Shown: piece after piece, positions 24,071 to 30,361 of the stretch
How positions within the stretch are numbered: the stretch's first letter is position 1
How the letters are laid out: each line of letters starts with the position of its first letter
Virus record (IMG/VR): IMGVR_UViG_3300049259_000141
Coordinates: 1 to 55,690 of that record
DNA: 55,690 nucleotides
Strand: one strand, 5' to 3'
From: a virus
The notes under the pieces: model-generated
What the model saw: only the letters and a program-made list of their open reading frames with translations
Told to the model about the DNA's origin: nothing
Databases searched by the model: none
Position numbers and translations under genes: made by a program

Positions 24071-24400
24071 TCACTTCGCCTTCCACCACACCTTGATGGT
24101 GCGGCCGAGCAGGCTCGCTTCGATCTTCGCGTCAGCGGCCGGCACGCGGTCGCTCTTCGCCAGCGCGTTGAACAGGTCGGCGGGGTCGACTCCGCGAACC
24201 GGGCGCACCGTGGTCAAGGCCCAGTACCCGGGCTTCCGATTGGTGACGGCGCTGGATGCGGCGGCGAGCACGTCGGCGTCGCTACAGGCGGCCATGACGA
24301 CGCGCGTGCACAGGGCGGCGGCCATGCGGTCTCGCTTCTGCGCGTCTCGCTTCTCCGCGTTCAAGATCATTCCTCCATACTGGTTGCATGCAGCAACCAT
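24071..24400 (-). CDS. Hypothetical protein
   Basis: This 109-residue protein has an Ala-rich helical first half with an internal RDAQKRDRMAAALCTRVV helix. A beta segment follows (KPGYWALTTVRP), and the basic end is GRTIKVWWKAK. ATG 24400 fits the TTGATT/TACTTG promoter six bases or so before it. An internal ATG (24370) or TTG after GGAGGA are alternatives. Its promoter overlaps one copy of the 22-bp repeat. Confidence 0.6.
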   Translation of the reverse strand: MVAACNQYGGMILNAEKRDAQKRDRMAAALCTRVVMAACSDADVLAAASSAVTNRKPGYWALTTVRPVRGVDPADLFNALAKSDRVPAADAKIEASLLGRTIKVWWKAK

Positions 24401-24412
24401 TGATTGGCGCCC

Positions 24413-24441
24413 AAGTAAAATCGTTAGTTGCGGTAATCAAC
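24413..24441 (-). promoter_or_regulatory. Promoter, TTGATT-N17-TACTTG, overlapping 22-bp repeat
   Basis: The -35 is at 24436-24441 and the -10 at 24413-24418. Unlike the other promoters it lacks the GGTGTCAACACC context, and its spacer is the 22-bp repeat. It may therefore answer to a different regulator. Confidence 0.5.
24416..24437 (+). repeat. 22-bp inverted repeat, left copy
   Basis: The 22 bases beginning GTAAAATCG and ending TTGCGGTAA recur perfectly in opposite orientation at 26120-26141. The two copies flank four leftward genes. Confidence 0.85.
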
Positions 24442-24450
24442 CACTCTGGC

Positions 24451-24783
24451 TCACGCGGCCAGCGACGACACCGCCAGCCGGTGGTAGCACTCCCGGCCCC
24501 GCACGCCCGCCGGGCACGTGCAGGCGGCCGGCGCGGTGCGGTACACCTCTCCACCCTTGCTGCTGACGACCAGCCACACACGGCCCGGACGGAGCACCTC
24601 CACCGCGCCATCGGCCAGCAGCTGCTGCGCCTTGTCCAGCTGGGCCGGCTGGGCGGTGCTCGCGGCGAGCTCGGCCTTGGCCTTGCGGTCGCATACCGGG
24701 CCGCGACCGAGGGCGACCGACTTCGCGTCGCGCAGTGTGCGGCCACAGCGGGTGCACTTGCGGGTGGTGGACTGGTCGCTCAT
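24451..24783 (-). CDS. SWIM zinc-finger protein with DUF6011-like start
   Basis: This 110-residue protein starts with CTRCGRTLRDAKSVALGRG and PVC, matching DUF6011-type zinc knuckles of actinobacteria and phages. The C-terminus CTCPAGVRGRECYHRLAV is a SWIM motif (C-x-C-x(n)-C-x-H), a zinc-binding element for DNA or protein contacts. It is a single-gene unit from its own promoter (24820-24848), with the leader ending AAGGAGAACCAAG. Confidence 0.85.
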   Translation of the reverse strand: MSDQSTTRKCTRCGRTLRDAKSVALGRGPVCDRKAKAELAASTAQPAQLDKAQQLLADGAVEVLRPGRVWLVVSSKGGEVYRTAPAACTCPAGVRGRECYHRLAVSSLAA

Positions 24784-24819
24784 CTTGGTTCTCCTTGTGG
24801 CTGCTGGGCTGATACGGCA

Positions 24820-24848
24820 ATACTACACCCCGGGTCGGGGGGTGTCAA
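24820..24848 (-). promoter_or_regulatory. Promoter, TTGACA-N17-TAGTAT
   Basis: The -35 is at 24843-24848 and the -10 at 24820-24825. The -35 lies in the loop of the hairpin at 24828-24862. Confidence 0.8.
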
Positions 24849-24862
24849 CACCCGACCCGGGG
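24828..24862 (-). terminator. Terminator-like hairpin with promoter -35 in its loop
   Basis: Perfect 12-bp arms CCCCGGGTCGGG and its complement flank an 11-base loop carrying TGTCAA. It starts 5 bases past the 24868-25245 gene and overlaps the next promoter. Confidence 0.75.
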
Positions 24863-24867
24863 GAGTC

Positions 24868-25245
24868 TCAGCCGTTCAGCTTCCGCAGGCCGGCTCGCTT
24901 GGTGGCGAAGGTGCCCTTCTCGCCCTCCATCGTGTAGGTGACCATCGAGGCCGTCAGCGCGACGATCGTGCCCTGGCCGATCCGGGTAGTGACCGTCTGG
25001 CCAACCTCGAAGGTGTCTAGGGCCGGCTTGACCCGCTTTGCGCCCGGCAGGGTCTTCGGGGCCTCGATACCCAGGATCCGGCAGCAGTCCAGGCAGGTGA
25101 CGGGGGCGTTCACGACGGAGAACCCGGCCTCAATGGTCTCGTAACCCGACGCGCGCCGCATGTTGGAGCAGAGGACCGGGTTGCGGTCGGTGGTGGCGGG
25201 GGCGTGGATGGCGGTTCCATTCTTGGCGACCAGGTTCTTCGACAT
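24868..25245 (-). CDS. Hypothetical protein with Cys pair
   Basis: This 125-residue protein has an N-terminal domain with PVLCSNMRR and VTCLDCCRILGI (possible zinc site). A C-terminal SH3-like barrel follows (FEVGQTVTTRIGQGTIVAL, EKGTFATKRAGLRKLNG). It is a single-gene cassette with its own promoter and terminator hairpin. Confidence 0.7.
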   Translation of the reverse strand: MSKNLVAKNGTAIHAPATTDRNPVLCSNMRRASGYETIEAGFSVVNAPVTCLDCCRILGIEAPKTLPGAKRVKPALDTFEVGQTVTTRIGQGTIVALTASMVTYTMEGEKGTFATKRAGLRKLNG

Positions 25246-25284
25246 TTCCGGCTCCTTGTGGGCTGTTGTTCTCTTGTAAGGACA

Positions 25285-25313
25285 ACACTACGCTCTCTTC
25301 CGGTGGGTGTCAA
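25285..25313 (-). promoter_or_regulatory. Promoter, TTGACA-N17-TAGTGT
   Basis: The -35 is at 25308-25313 and the -10 at 25285-25290. It drives 24868-25245 and overlaps the hairpin 25295-25330. Confidence 0.8.
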
Positions 25314-25330
25314 CACACCCACCGGAAGAG
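25295..25330 (-). terminator. 16-bp hairpin with promoter -35 at its tip
   Basis: Perfect arms CTCTTCCGGTGGGTGT and its complement flank a CAAC loop. It terminates 25353-25658 and contains the GGTGGGTGTCAACAC element. Confidence 0.85.
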
Positions 25331-25352
25331 ATTCCCAAGTCACCCGATCGGA

Positions 25353-25658
25353 CTAGCCGAGAACAATCACGTCCCGGCCGTACTGGTCAAAGCTGTAGGA
25401 CCGCTCGCCCGCGCCCTGCATGTAGGGGACGGCGCAGTTGAACCGGTGGCCCCAGCGTCCGTCTGCCGTCTCGGCGCACCCCTCGCACTGGCCGATCACT
25501 CGGGCGTGCAGGGTGTCGATCTTGGCCTGCCGGCTGATGGCGGCGTCCGGGATCTTGTCCGTCTCGCCGGCCTGCGTCCAGGCGGTGATGTGATCGGTGA
25601 GTCGCACGACCTGGTCGGTCAGCTCTTCGTCGGTGAGGACGGTGCGGAGGTTCTGCAT
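25353..25658 (-). CDS. Hypothetical protein with HxxC-type cluster
   Basis: This 101-residue protein has a helical N-terminal half (LTDEELTDQVVRLTDHI) and a C-terminal half with VIGQCEGCAETADGRWGHRFNC, broken here at GHRFNC; three Cys and a His could hold zinc. It is a single-gene cassette. The ATG follows AAGGAGACC. Confidence 0.7.
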   Translation of the reverse strand: MQNLRTVLTDEELTDQVVRLTDHITAWTQAGETDKIPDAAISRQAKIDTLHARVIGQCEGCAETADGRWGHRFNCAVPYMQGAGERSYSFDQYGRDVIVLG

Positions 25659-25696
25659 TTTGGTCTCCTTGTTCTATTCTCTGCCTGACAAGAAGG

Positions 25697-25725
25697 ACAT
25701 TACACGCCCTACCGGTGGGTGTCAA
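25697..25725 (-). promoter_or_regulatory. Promoter, TTGACA-N17-TAATGT
   Basis: The -35 is at 25720-25725 and the -10 at 25697-25702, the best match to consensus in the window. Confidence 0.85.
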
Positions 25726-25739
25726 CACCACCGGTAGGG
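25707..25739 (-). terminator. 12-bp hairpin with promoter -35 in its loop
   Basis: Perfect arms CCCTACCGGTGG and its complement flank a 9-base loop GTGTCAACA. It ends the 25754-25999 unit and overlaps the next promoter. Confidence 0.85.
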
Positions 25740-25753
25740 TTCACTCGATCGGA

Positions 25754-25999
25754 CTAGTTCGCCACCAACGACTGCCAGTCCAGGCCAAGGGACTTCGCCA
25801 GCTCCACCCCCGTGACCGTGAAGTACGCGAACGCAATACCCCGATCTGAGTGCGTCGTGAGCAGGCCGGCCCGCTTCAGATCGGTCAGGTTGCCCTTCTG
25901 CGCCCGGGTGACCTCCACAATGGGGGTGCCGGACCAGTTGCCGGCGTCGTCGACCAGGGCACGGAACAGCTGGTCGGATGCGGGAGTTAGGTTGGACAT
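25754..25999 (-). CDS. Small winged-helix-like protein
   Basis: This 81-residue protein starts MSNLTPASDQLFRALVDDAG after a GGAGGACACA ribosome site. The helix-loop-helix-wing pattern (VTRAQKGNLTDLKRAGLLTT, then SDRGIAFAYFTVT) resembles a compact winged-helix DNA-binding fold. It could be one of the regulators acting on the repeated promoters, but nothing in the sequence proves that. Confidence 0.65.
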   Translation of the reverse strand: MSNLTPASDQLFRALVDDAGNWSGTPIVEVTRAQKGNLTDLKRAGLLTTHSDRGIAFAYFTVTGVELAKSLGLDWQSLVAN

Positions 26000-26042
26000 T
26001 GTGTCCTCCGTTGGGGCTGTTCGTTTCTCTCTGACATGGACT

Positions 26043-26072
26043 ACATTACGCACCCTGTTGCGTGGGTGTCAA
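26043..26072 (-). promoter_or_regulatory. Promoter, TTGACA-N18-TAATGT
   Basis: The -35 is at 26067-26072 and the -10 at 26043-26048, with the -35 in the loop of a 7-bp hairpin TTGCGTG/CACGCAA (26058-26079). Confidence 0.75.
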
Positions 26073-26080
26073 CACGCAAT

Positions 26081-26113
26081 CGGCGGGACCGCTCGAATGG
26101 AGCAGTCCCGCCG
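26081..26113 (-). terminator. Hairpin terminator
   Basis: Perfect 9-bp arms CGGCGGGAC and GTCCCGCCG flank a 15-base loop, downstream of the lipoprotein gene and before the next promoter. Confidence 0.7.
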
Positions 26114-26119
26114 AAGTGC

Positions 26120-26141
26120 TTACCGCAACTAACGATTTTAC
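26120..26141 (-). repeat. 22-bp inverted repeat, right copy
   Basis: This is the perfect reverse complement of 24416-24437. It lies between the lipoprotein gene stop (26142) and the hairpin at 26081-26113. A shorter 12-base match (CGCAACTAACGA) recurs near 26330, inside the lipoprotein gene. Confidence 0.85.
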
Positions 26142-26390
26142 CTACCCCACCACACCGCCGTGATGTGAGCACGCACCCTGACGGTGCGCCGCCATACTGG
26201 TCGTGCCGTCGGCGCAATGCCAGCCGGACGGCGCTGACGGGGTCGAGCTGACCGGCGGCGCTGACGCGGCTGTGGCCGGCGCGGGCACGCTGGTTGTGCG
26301 CTCTGCGGGCACCGGATCTGGTTGCTGTTCGCAACTAACGACCGTCATCCCCAGACACAACGCGACCGCGAGCAGGCCGGCCCTATGCAT
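26142..26390 (-). CDS. Lipoprotein with DUF3761-like C-terminus
   Basis: This 82-residue protein has a hydrophobic signal (HRAGLLAVALCLGMT) ending in a lipobox VVSC at residues 17-20. A Pro/Ala/Thr linker follows, and the C-terminal GWHCADGTTSMAAHRQGACS with HHGGVV matches the DUF3761 pattern. It should be lipidated and exposed on the outer face of the host membrane. Phage lipoproteins often block superinfection. That role is inference here. It overlaps the upstream gene by 8 bases. Confidence 0.8.
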   Translation of the reverse strand: MHRAGLLAVALCLGMTVVSCEQQPDPVPAERTTSVPAPATAASAPPVSSTPSAPSGWHCADGTTSMAAHRQGACSHHGGVVG

Positions 26391-26559
26391 CGCGCAACGG
26401 CTTCCGCACCCTGCGCCGCTCGCCGAACACCGCATCGGCCCGCCGCAGAGCCTCACGCTCCACAGCCTCGCGACGGGTGACGGCACCCCGCCCGGCGGCT
26501 GCGGCACGCACAGCGGCCGCCACAGCGCGAGCACGGCGGGTCGACGGCTCCTCGCCCAT
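26383..26559 (-). CDS. Small Arg/Ala-rich protein
   Basis: This 58-residue, very basic helical protein (TRRARAVAAAVRAAAAGRG, EREALRRADAVFGERRR) may bind DNA or RNA. The ATG overlaps the upstream stop (TGATG). It lies in the six-gene operon from the 27643-27671 promoter. Confidence 0.6.
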   Translation of the reverse strand: MGEEPSTRRARAVAAAVRAAAAGRGAVTRREAVEREALRRADAVFGERRRVRKPLRDA

Positions 26560-26732
26560 CACTTCGCCCCGATGGCGCGGCCGTGCTTCGGGCACTCGGG
26601 CCGGCGCAGCGTCACCAGCTTGCCGTTGGCGTCCCGATCCCGGTACTTGGTCTTCCGCAGCCGTCTCATGCAGGTCACCCCGTTGACCAGGGCCAGGCAC
26701 GTGCCCAGCTGTTCGGCCTTCGCAATGCTCAC
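26559..26732 (-). CDS. Small zinc-finger-like protein
   Basis: This 57-residue protein starts at GTG 26732. Cys at residues 12 and 21 and the late RRPECPKHGRAIG suggest one zinc site. It is basic throughout. Its stop overlaps the next ATG. The function is unknown. Confidence 0.55.
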   Translation of the reverse strand: MSIAKAEQLGTCLALVNGVTCMRRLRKTKYRDRDANGKLVTLRRPECPKHGRAIGAK

Positions 26733-26745
26733 CGATGTCCCCTTC

Positions 26746-26925
26746 CTAGATCGCCCGGGCGGCAGTCGCCCCCGGGCTGTGCTTGCCGGCCGCGTTCCTG
26801 ACCCAATCGCGTCGGGCCGCCGCCGTCATGGTGCCCCAACCGGCCGGTGCGGTCACCCAGCAACGCGACCGCCTGCCGCCCTGCTTGACGAACTCGATGT
26901 GCACCCGCACGCCCTGCTTGGCCAT
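26746..26925 (-). CDS. Small basic protein
   Basis: This 59-residue protein starts MAKQGVRVHIEFVKQGG and has a WVTAPAGWGTMTAAARRD segment. Spacing and frame fit the operon (3 bases to the upstream gene). No family is recognised. Confidence 0.5.
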   Translation of the reverse strand: MAKQGVRVHIEFVKQGGRRSRCWVTAPAGWGTMTAAARRDWVRNAAGKHSPGATAARAI

Positions 26926-26928
26926 GCT

Positions 26929-27138
26929 TCACCTCTTCACTCGTGCGACGAACCCGTTGCGGGCCGGCGCTAGCTTCAGACTCCCCACGATCCGCCACCC
27001 GTCCGAGCGGATCGCCTTCGCCACGCCCCGTGTGGTCACCCCCGACCAGGTGCCGGCGTGGCGGCCGTCATCGGTGGTGATGGTGGCCGACCCGTTGCCC
27101 AGGTCGACCACCAGTCCACCGCGCTGCCTGCGGCTCAC
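26929..27138 (-). CDS. Hypothetical basic protein
   Basis: This 69-residue protein has strands GGLVVDLGNGSATITTDDG and a basic end (FVARVKR). The GTG overlaps the upstream stop (GTGA). It may be a small single-domain beta protein. The function is unknown. Confidence 0.6.
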   Translation of the reverse strand: MSRRQRGGLVVDLGNGSATITTDDGRHAGTWSGVTTRGVAKAIRSDGWRIVGSLKLAPARNGFVARVKR

Positions 27139-27599
27139 CCGGACAGCTCGGCGAGGTGTGCCGCCACGTGCGCGGCCACGTGCTCCCCCGGCGCGTCGCT
27201 GAACCAGTCGGAGTGGTCATCCCCGCGGCACAACTCGGCCTCGCGTGAAGCCAGCTCGGCCCGCATGAGCCGGGCCCGCCGCGCCTTCGTCCACGGGTCG
27301 ACCGATGACGCGTTCTCATAAGCCGGTGACAGCCAGCGGCGCAAGTCCACCGTTCGGGCTGCGCGATAGGAGCGCTGGGCGTTGCGGTCGGCGGCGTCCG
27401 TCTCGTTCGCCCGCTGGTGCAGTTCGGTCAGCAGCGCGGCGAGGAGAACGACGTTCTCGGCCCGGTATTCCTCGACGCTCACGTTGCTCTCGCGCGACTC
27501 GGCCCGGAGCCAGTGGGTCCATTCGCGGTCGACCAGCTCGTTCAGGCGGTCGATGTCCACGTTGCGGTAGGGGCGGTCCGTGGTGATTTCGTTCAGCAT
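27135..27599 (-). CDS. Helical protein, first gene of operon
   Basis: This 154-residue protein is almost all helix (RLNELVDREWTHWLRAESRE, LLAALLTELHQRANET, RRARLMRAELASREAEL) with a His-rich APGEHVAAHVAAHLAEL end. The ATG follows CAAGGAGCG. The operon promoter lies at 27643-27671. No family is recognised. Confidence 0.7.
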   Translation of the reverse strand: MLNEITTDRPYRNVDIDRLNELVDREWTHWLRAESRESNVSVEEYRAENVVLLAALLTELHQRANETDAADRNAQRSYRAARTVDLRRWLSPAYENASSVDPWTKARRARLMRAELASREAELCRGDDHSDWFSDAPGEHVAAHVAAHLAELSG

Positions 27600-27642
27600 G
27601 GCTATTCGCTCCTTGGGGGCTGTCCTTTTGCTGACAAGTAGA

Positions 27643-27671
27643 ACACTACATTCCCAGTCAGTGGGTGTCAA
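27643..27671 (-). promoter_or_regulatory. Promoter, TTGACA-N17-TAGTGT
   Basis: The -35 is at 27666-27671 in GTGGGTGTCAACA, and the -10 at 27643-27648. It drives the six-gene operon 27599-26142. Confidence 0.8.
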
Positions 27672-27690
27672 CATCGTGTGGGGCGACGCC

Positions 27691-27966
27691 TCACACAGCC
27701 ACCCACACCAACGCATTGGCGCGGACCGAAACGGTATCAAGGGTGCGACGGTCGTAGTCGAACGCCAGGAAACTGACCTCACCGGAACCGCGCGCCGTGC
27801 GGGTCTTGTGATCCAACGATGCGGCGGGGGTCTTCAGCTCAGGGTCAAGCAGCACCATGCCGGCACACAGCTTGGAGCCGAGAACCTGCACACCCGGCAG
27901 CTCGGCCAGCGTATCCAGGCTAGGGTGTTCGCCAGGCCAGATCCGGGGCGTTGCGGTGCTGGTCAT
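27691..27966 (-). CDS. Hypothetical beta-rich protein
   Basis: This 91-residue protein is mostly strands (VQVLGSKLCAGMVLLDPEL, GEVSFLAFDYDRRTLDTVSV) around Pro/Gly turns. It may be a small barrel. The ATG follows GAAGGTGG. Single-gene cassette from the 28007-28035 promoter. Confidence 0.65.
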   Translation of the reverse strand: MTSTATPRIWPGEHPSLDTLAELPGVQVLGSKLCAGMVLLDPELKTPAASLDHKTRTARGSGEVSFLAFDYDRRTLDTVSVRANALVWVAV

Positions 27967-28006
27967 TTCGTCCACCTTCGGGTCTGTTCGGTTGCTGACA
28001 ACAGGA

Positions 28007-28035
28007 ACATTACACGCCCTACCGGTGGGTGTCAA
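28007..28035 (-). promoter_or_regulatory. Promoter, TTGACA-N17-TAATGT
   Basis: The -35 is at 28030-28035 and the -10 at 28007-28012. The spacer is identical to that of the 25697-25725 promoter. Confidence 0.85.
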
Positions 28036-28040
28036 CACGG

Positions 28041-28280
28041 TCAGTGCCAGACCCTCGGACTGGTCATGTGCACCGCGCCATTGTCCCGCTGCACCACCTG
28101 AAACCACGGCCACTCATCGTTCAACCAGCCCGCCACCCGCAGCCGCTCGTGCCGATCCTTCCCCACAATCACCGTCGTCACGTACCGGCCGAGCGCGTTC
28201 TTCGTATCCACCGACAGATGCCCGTGGCCGTGCCGGGACAGCAGAGCCTTCACCGCGTAGGTGACGCCCTTCTTGGTCAT
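28041..28280 (-). CDS. Hypothetical protein with nuclease-like turn
   Basis: This 79-residue protein starts MTKKGVTYAVKALLSRHGHG and ends VHMTSPRVWH. It is a mixed fold with WLNDEWPWFQVVQRDNG. The start codon has only a weak ribosome site; a GTG 18 bases upstream is an alternative. It lies downstream of the 28310-28355 terminator and has no obvious promoter of its own. Confidence 0.55.
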   Translation of the reverse strand: MTKKGVTYAVKALLSRHGHGHLSVDTKNALGRYVTTVIVGKDRHERLRVAGWLNDEWPWFQVVQRDNGAVHMTSPRVWH

Positions 28281-28309
28281 GCGTCGTTCGGTAATCACTC
28301 TCCTGTCGC

Positions 28310-28355
28310 CGAGACCGGCCGCACCCCCGAGCGAATACAGGTGCGGCCGGTCTCG
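28310..28355 (-). terminator. Strong hairpin terminator
   Basis: Perfect 15-bp arms (CGAGACCGGCCGCAC and its complement) flank a 16-base loop, 9 bases past the 28364-28561 gene. Confidence 0.85.
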
Positions 28356-28363
28356 TGATTCGG

Positions 28364-28561
28364 TCAGTAGTCCCGTGACCGCAGGGCCCGCTTCCGGCCG
28401 CCGGCGGCCTTCGCGCAGGCCGTACACAGCTTCCACCGCGCACTACCCACCCCGACCACACTGCCGCCCGTCATGGACACCAGCCAGGCGGCCGAGCGCG
28501 CCGCGCAACGCTGGCACGCCGGCAGCGGCCGCAGACCTTGGTCATCCATCTGCCCGGACAT
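28364..28561 (-). CDS. Zinc-ribbon-like small protein
   Basis: This 65-residue protein has CQRCAARSAAW near residue 18 and KLCTACAKAAGG near residue 49, giving a C-x2-C...C-x2-C pair around a short hydrophobic core. It probably binds zinc. The ATG overlaps the upstream stop (TGATG). It is last in the operon from the 29456-29484 promoter. Confidence 0.65.
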   Translation of the reverse strand: MSGQMDDQGLRPLPACQRCAARSAAWLVSMTGGSVVGVGSARWKLCTACAKAAGGRKRALRSRDY

Positions 28562-28782
28562 CAGGTCCACCGGTCCATGGGCGGAATGTTCCGGTTTGGG
28601 ATCGGCTTCTTGCTGCCCGTGCAGTCCAAGGCCTTGCCGGACTTCGGATCGACATACATGCCCTTGTGTGTCCCCCACTTCGCGGTCACGCCACCTTCAC
28701 GGCGAACCTCGATCGACATGGACACGTTCTCCTTGTTGCAGTACGGACACTTGCCCCTGGCTTTCGCCGTGCGTCGCGCCAC
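28561..28782 (-). CDS. Zinc-ribbon-like small protein
   Basis: This 73-residue protein starts at GTG 28782 with TAKARGKCPYCNKENVSM; a second Cys (KALDCTGSKK) follows. The N-terminal CPYC knuckle and basic character suggest nucleic-acid binding. Translationally coupled to the next gene. Confidence 0.6.
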   Translation of the reverse strand: MARRTAKARGKCPYCNKENVSMSIEVRREGGVTAKWGTHKGMYVDPKSGKALDCTGSKKPIPNRNIPPMDRWT

Positions 28783-28784
28783 AG

Positions 28785-29135
28785 CTACCACCACCCCTTT
28801 TTCTTCGGGGGCTGCTCCTGCTTGCCGCGCACGTTGCCCAGCTGCCGGACCATCTTGAGATCCTTGACGCGGTCCCGCTTCAGATCCGCCTTGCGCTGGT
28901 CGCGTTCCTTCGCGGCCTGCGCCCGGGCGGCGATCTGCTTCTGTCGCTCCCGGGCCTTCGCGCTGGCCTTCGCCTCGGCCGCCGCCCGCAGGGACTTCGC
29001 GGCATCGTCCTTGCGTTTCTGCTCGGCCAGCTCGGCCGCCATGTTCGAGCGGTAGCCGCCGCCGGCCCGGGCGCACGTACCGCAGTGCGTCGCCCCCCGA
29101 CTGATGCGCTTGCCGCATTCGCACTTGTTCGCCAT
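28785..29135 (-). CDS. Zinc knuckle plus charged coiled coil
   Basis: This 116-residue protein has CECGKRISRGATHCGTC at residues 5-21, a four-Cys zinc knuckle. A long Ala/Lys/Arg/Glu helix (about residues 30-95) follows, with a basic WW end. The form suggests a nucleic-acid-binding scaffold. No family is recognised. Confidence 0.7.
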   Translation of the reverse strand: MANKCECGKRISRGATHCGTCARAGGGYRSNMAAELAEQKRKDDAAKSLRAAAEAKASAKARERQKQIAARAQAAKERDQRKADLKRDRVKDLKMVRQLGNVRGKQEQPPKKKGWW

Positions 29136-29148
29136 TGTCTGCGCTCTC

Positions 29149-29328
29149 CTATCGGCGCTTGAGGTCTCCGGGTCCGAGGCCGTGCTGCCTGTACCAGCTC
29201 TGCAAACAGCCTGCGCAGAGCTGGTCTCGGGTCAGCTGGCCCCGTCGCCGCTTCTTTTCGACGTAGATCGCTGCGCGTGTTTCGCACACGTCGCATCGGT
29301 CACCTTTGGCGACCTTCTTGGCGCACAT
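29149..29328 (-). CDS. Zinc-ribbon-like small protein
   Basis: This 59-residue protein has RCDVCETRAAIYVEKKRRRG and LCAGCLQSWYRQH, a C-x2-C pair repeated after about 24 residues. This fold is typical of small actinophage zinc ribbons. It follows a strong GGAGGAAA site, with a leader of about 120 bases after its promoter. Confidence 0.7.
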   Translation of the reverse strand: MCAKKVAKGDRCDVCETRAAIYVEKKRRRGQLTRDQLCAGCLQSWYRQHGLGPGDLKRR

Positions 29329-29418
29329 CCGATGTTTCCTCCGCCGGGTGTCGGCAATCCCCGGGCTCGGATCGCGCCGGGCCGTGCTGGCCTCCGGATT
29401 GATCGGAGGTCTGTTCGA

Positions 29419-29823
29419 TCAGGTTGGCCCGGTACTCTCTCTGCCGTCACCGCTCACCCTACGCCCCTTGTCGGTGGGTGTCAACTTGCTGGCCGTGTAC
29501 AGGTGCCAGTGCTCGCCCTCGATCGCCGTCGGCCCCGTCCGCCTGCACAGATACGGATCCAGCCCCGTAGCCTGCCCGAACTGCCCCAACACCTCCGCCA
29601 CCCGCTCCGCCACCTCGCGCGACGGATACCCCGGCTTGCTCCGGCCGTTCAGCTGCCGGCACCACCAGATCCTGCGCACCGTGTGCGAACCGGGATACAG
29701 GATCGCGTACCGGCTGATCACGTCGCTACGGACCCGCTCCGGAGCGCCAGCTTCCTGCTCGGCCCGCGTCACCTCGCGTTGCTTCACGCCAAAGCGGGCC
29801 ACGCGCCGCCAGCCGCGCGTCAT
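29419..29823 (-). CDS. Hypothetical protein overlapping a promoter
   Basis: This 134-residue protein has a basic N-terminus (MTRGWRRVARFGVKQREV), then IWWCRQLNGRSKPGYPSREV and a helical AERVAEVLGQFGQATG. The last 22 codons contain the promoter 29456-29484, so the promoter bases are also coding. The ATG overlaps the upstream stop (ATGA). Confidence 0.65.
   Translation of the reverse strand: MTRGWRRVARFGVKQREVTRAEQEAGAPERVRSDVISRYAILYPGSHTVRRIWWCRQLNGRSKPGYPSREVAERVAEVLGQFGQATGLDPYLCRRTGPTAIEGEHWHLYTASKLTPTDKGRRVSGDGRESTGPT
29456..29484 (-). promoter_or_regulatory. Promoter, TTGACA-N17-TAGGGT (inside a gene)
   Basis: The -35 is at 29479-29484 and the -10 at 29456-29461, within the 3' end of 29419-29823. 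It drives the zinc-ribbon cluster 29328-28364. Confidence 0.7.
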
Positions 29824-30293
29824 CCGACGGTGTCCGCAGTGTCCGCGACGGCCTGCGCCACCCGGGCCAACGTGATCTTGTTGTTCAGGTGCTGGGCCAT
29901 GGCGCGCGCCGAGTCCTCGGCGTCGATCCCGTTCGGGCCGCTGTCGATCGACGCCACCACGGCCAGCTCGCCGATCCGCGCGTCGGTGTCGACCACCTGC
30001 CACTGCGGGACGTCGAGGTCACGGTCCCGCCCGGGCTGCGCCTGGTAGCGCTCGCTTACCAGCCACTGCCACAGCTCGCGCTGGTGGCTGAACGTGGCGG
30101 CGAACACGCGGCTCAGGGCTTCAGGCTCGGTGCGGGTGGCGGCGGCCAGGGCGACACCCTGCGGCCCGTAGGTTTCGCCGAGCTTGTCCAGAGCGGCGAT
30201 CAGGTTGGGGTCGAAGGTGCGTTCGGTGTACCCGCAGCCTTCTTCGACCACTCCGAAGAAGCCGCTCGGGTGCGGGATGGACGGGTGTTCCAT
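29820..30293 (-). CDS. Hypothetical protein
   Basis: This 157-residue protein starts MEHPSIPHPSGFFGVVEEG, has helices LIAALDKLGETYG and HQRELWQWLVSERYQ, and ends in an alanine-rich helix. No known motif is visible. It is the first gene after the 30333-30361 promoter. Confidence 0.65.
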   Translation of the reverse strand: MEHPSIPHPSGFFGVVEEGCGYTERTFDPNLIAALDKLGETYGPQGVALAAATRTEPEALSRVFAATFSHQRELWQWLVSERYQAQPGRDRDLDVPQWQVVDTDARIGELAVVASIDSGPNGIDAEDSARAMAQHLNNKITLARVAQAVADTADTVG

Positions 30294-30332
30294 GGGGTGC
30301 CTTTCTGTTGTGCGGCAACACTTCCGATGTTG

Positions 30333-30361
30333 ACGTTACGCCCCGTAGGCAGGGGTGTCAA
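30333..30361 (-). promoter_or_regulatory. Promoter, TTGACA-N17-TAACGT
   Basis: The -35 is at 30356-30361 and the -10 at 30333-30338. The TAA stop of the upstream gene forms the first three bases of the -10. Confidence 0.75.
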
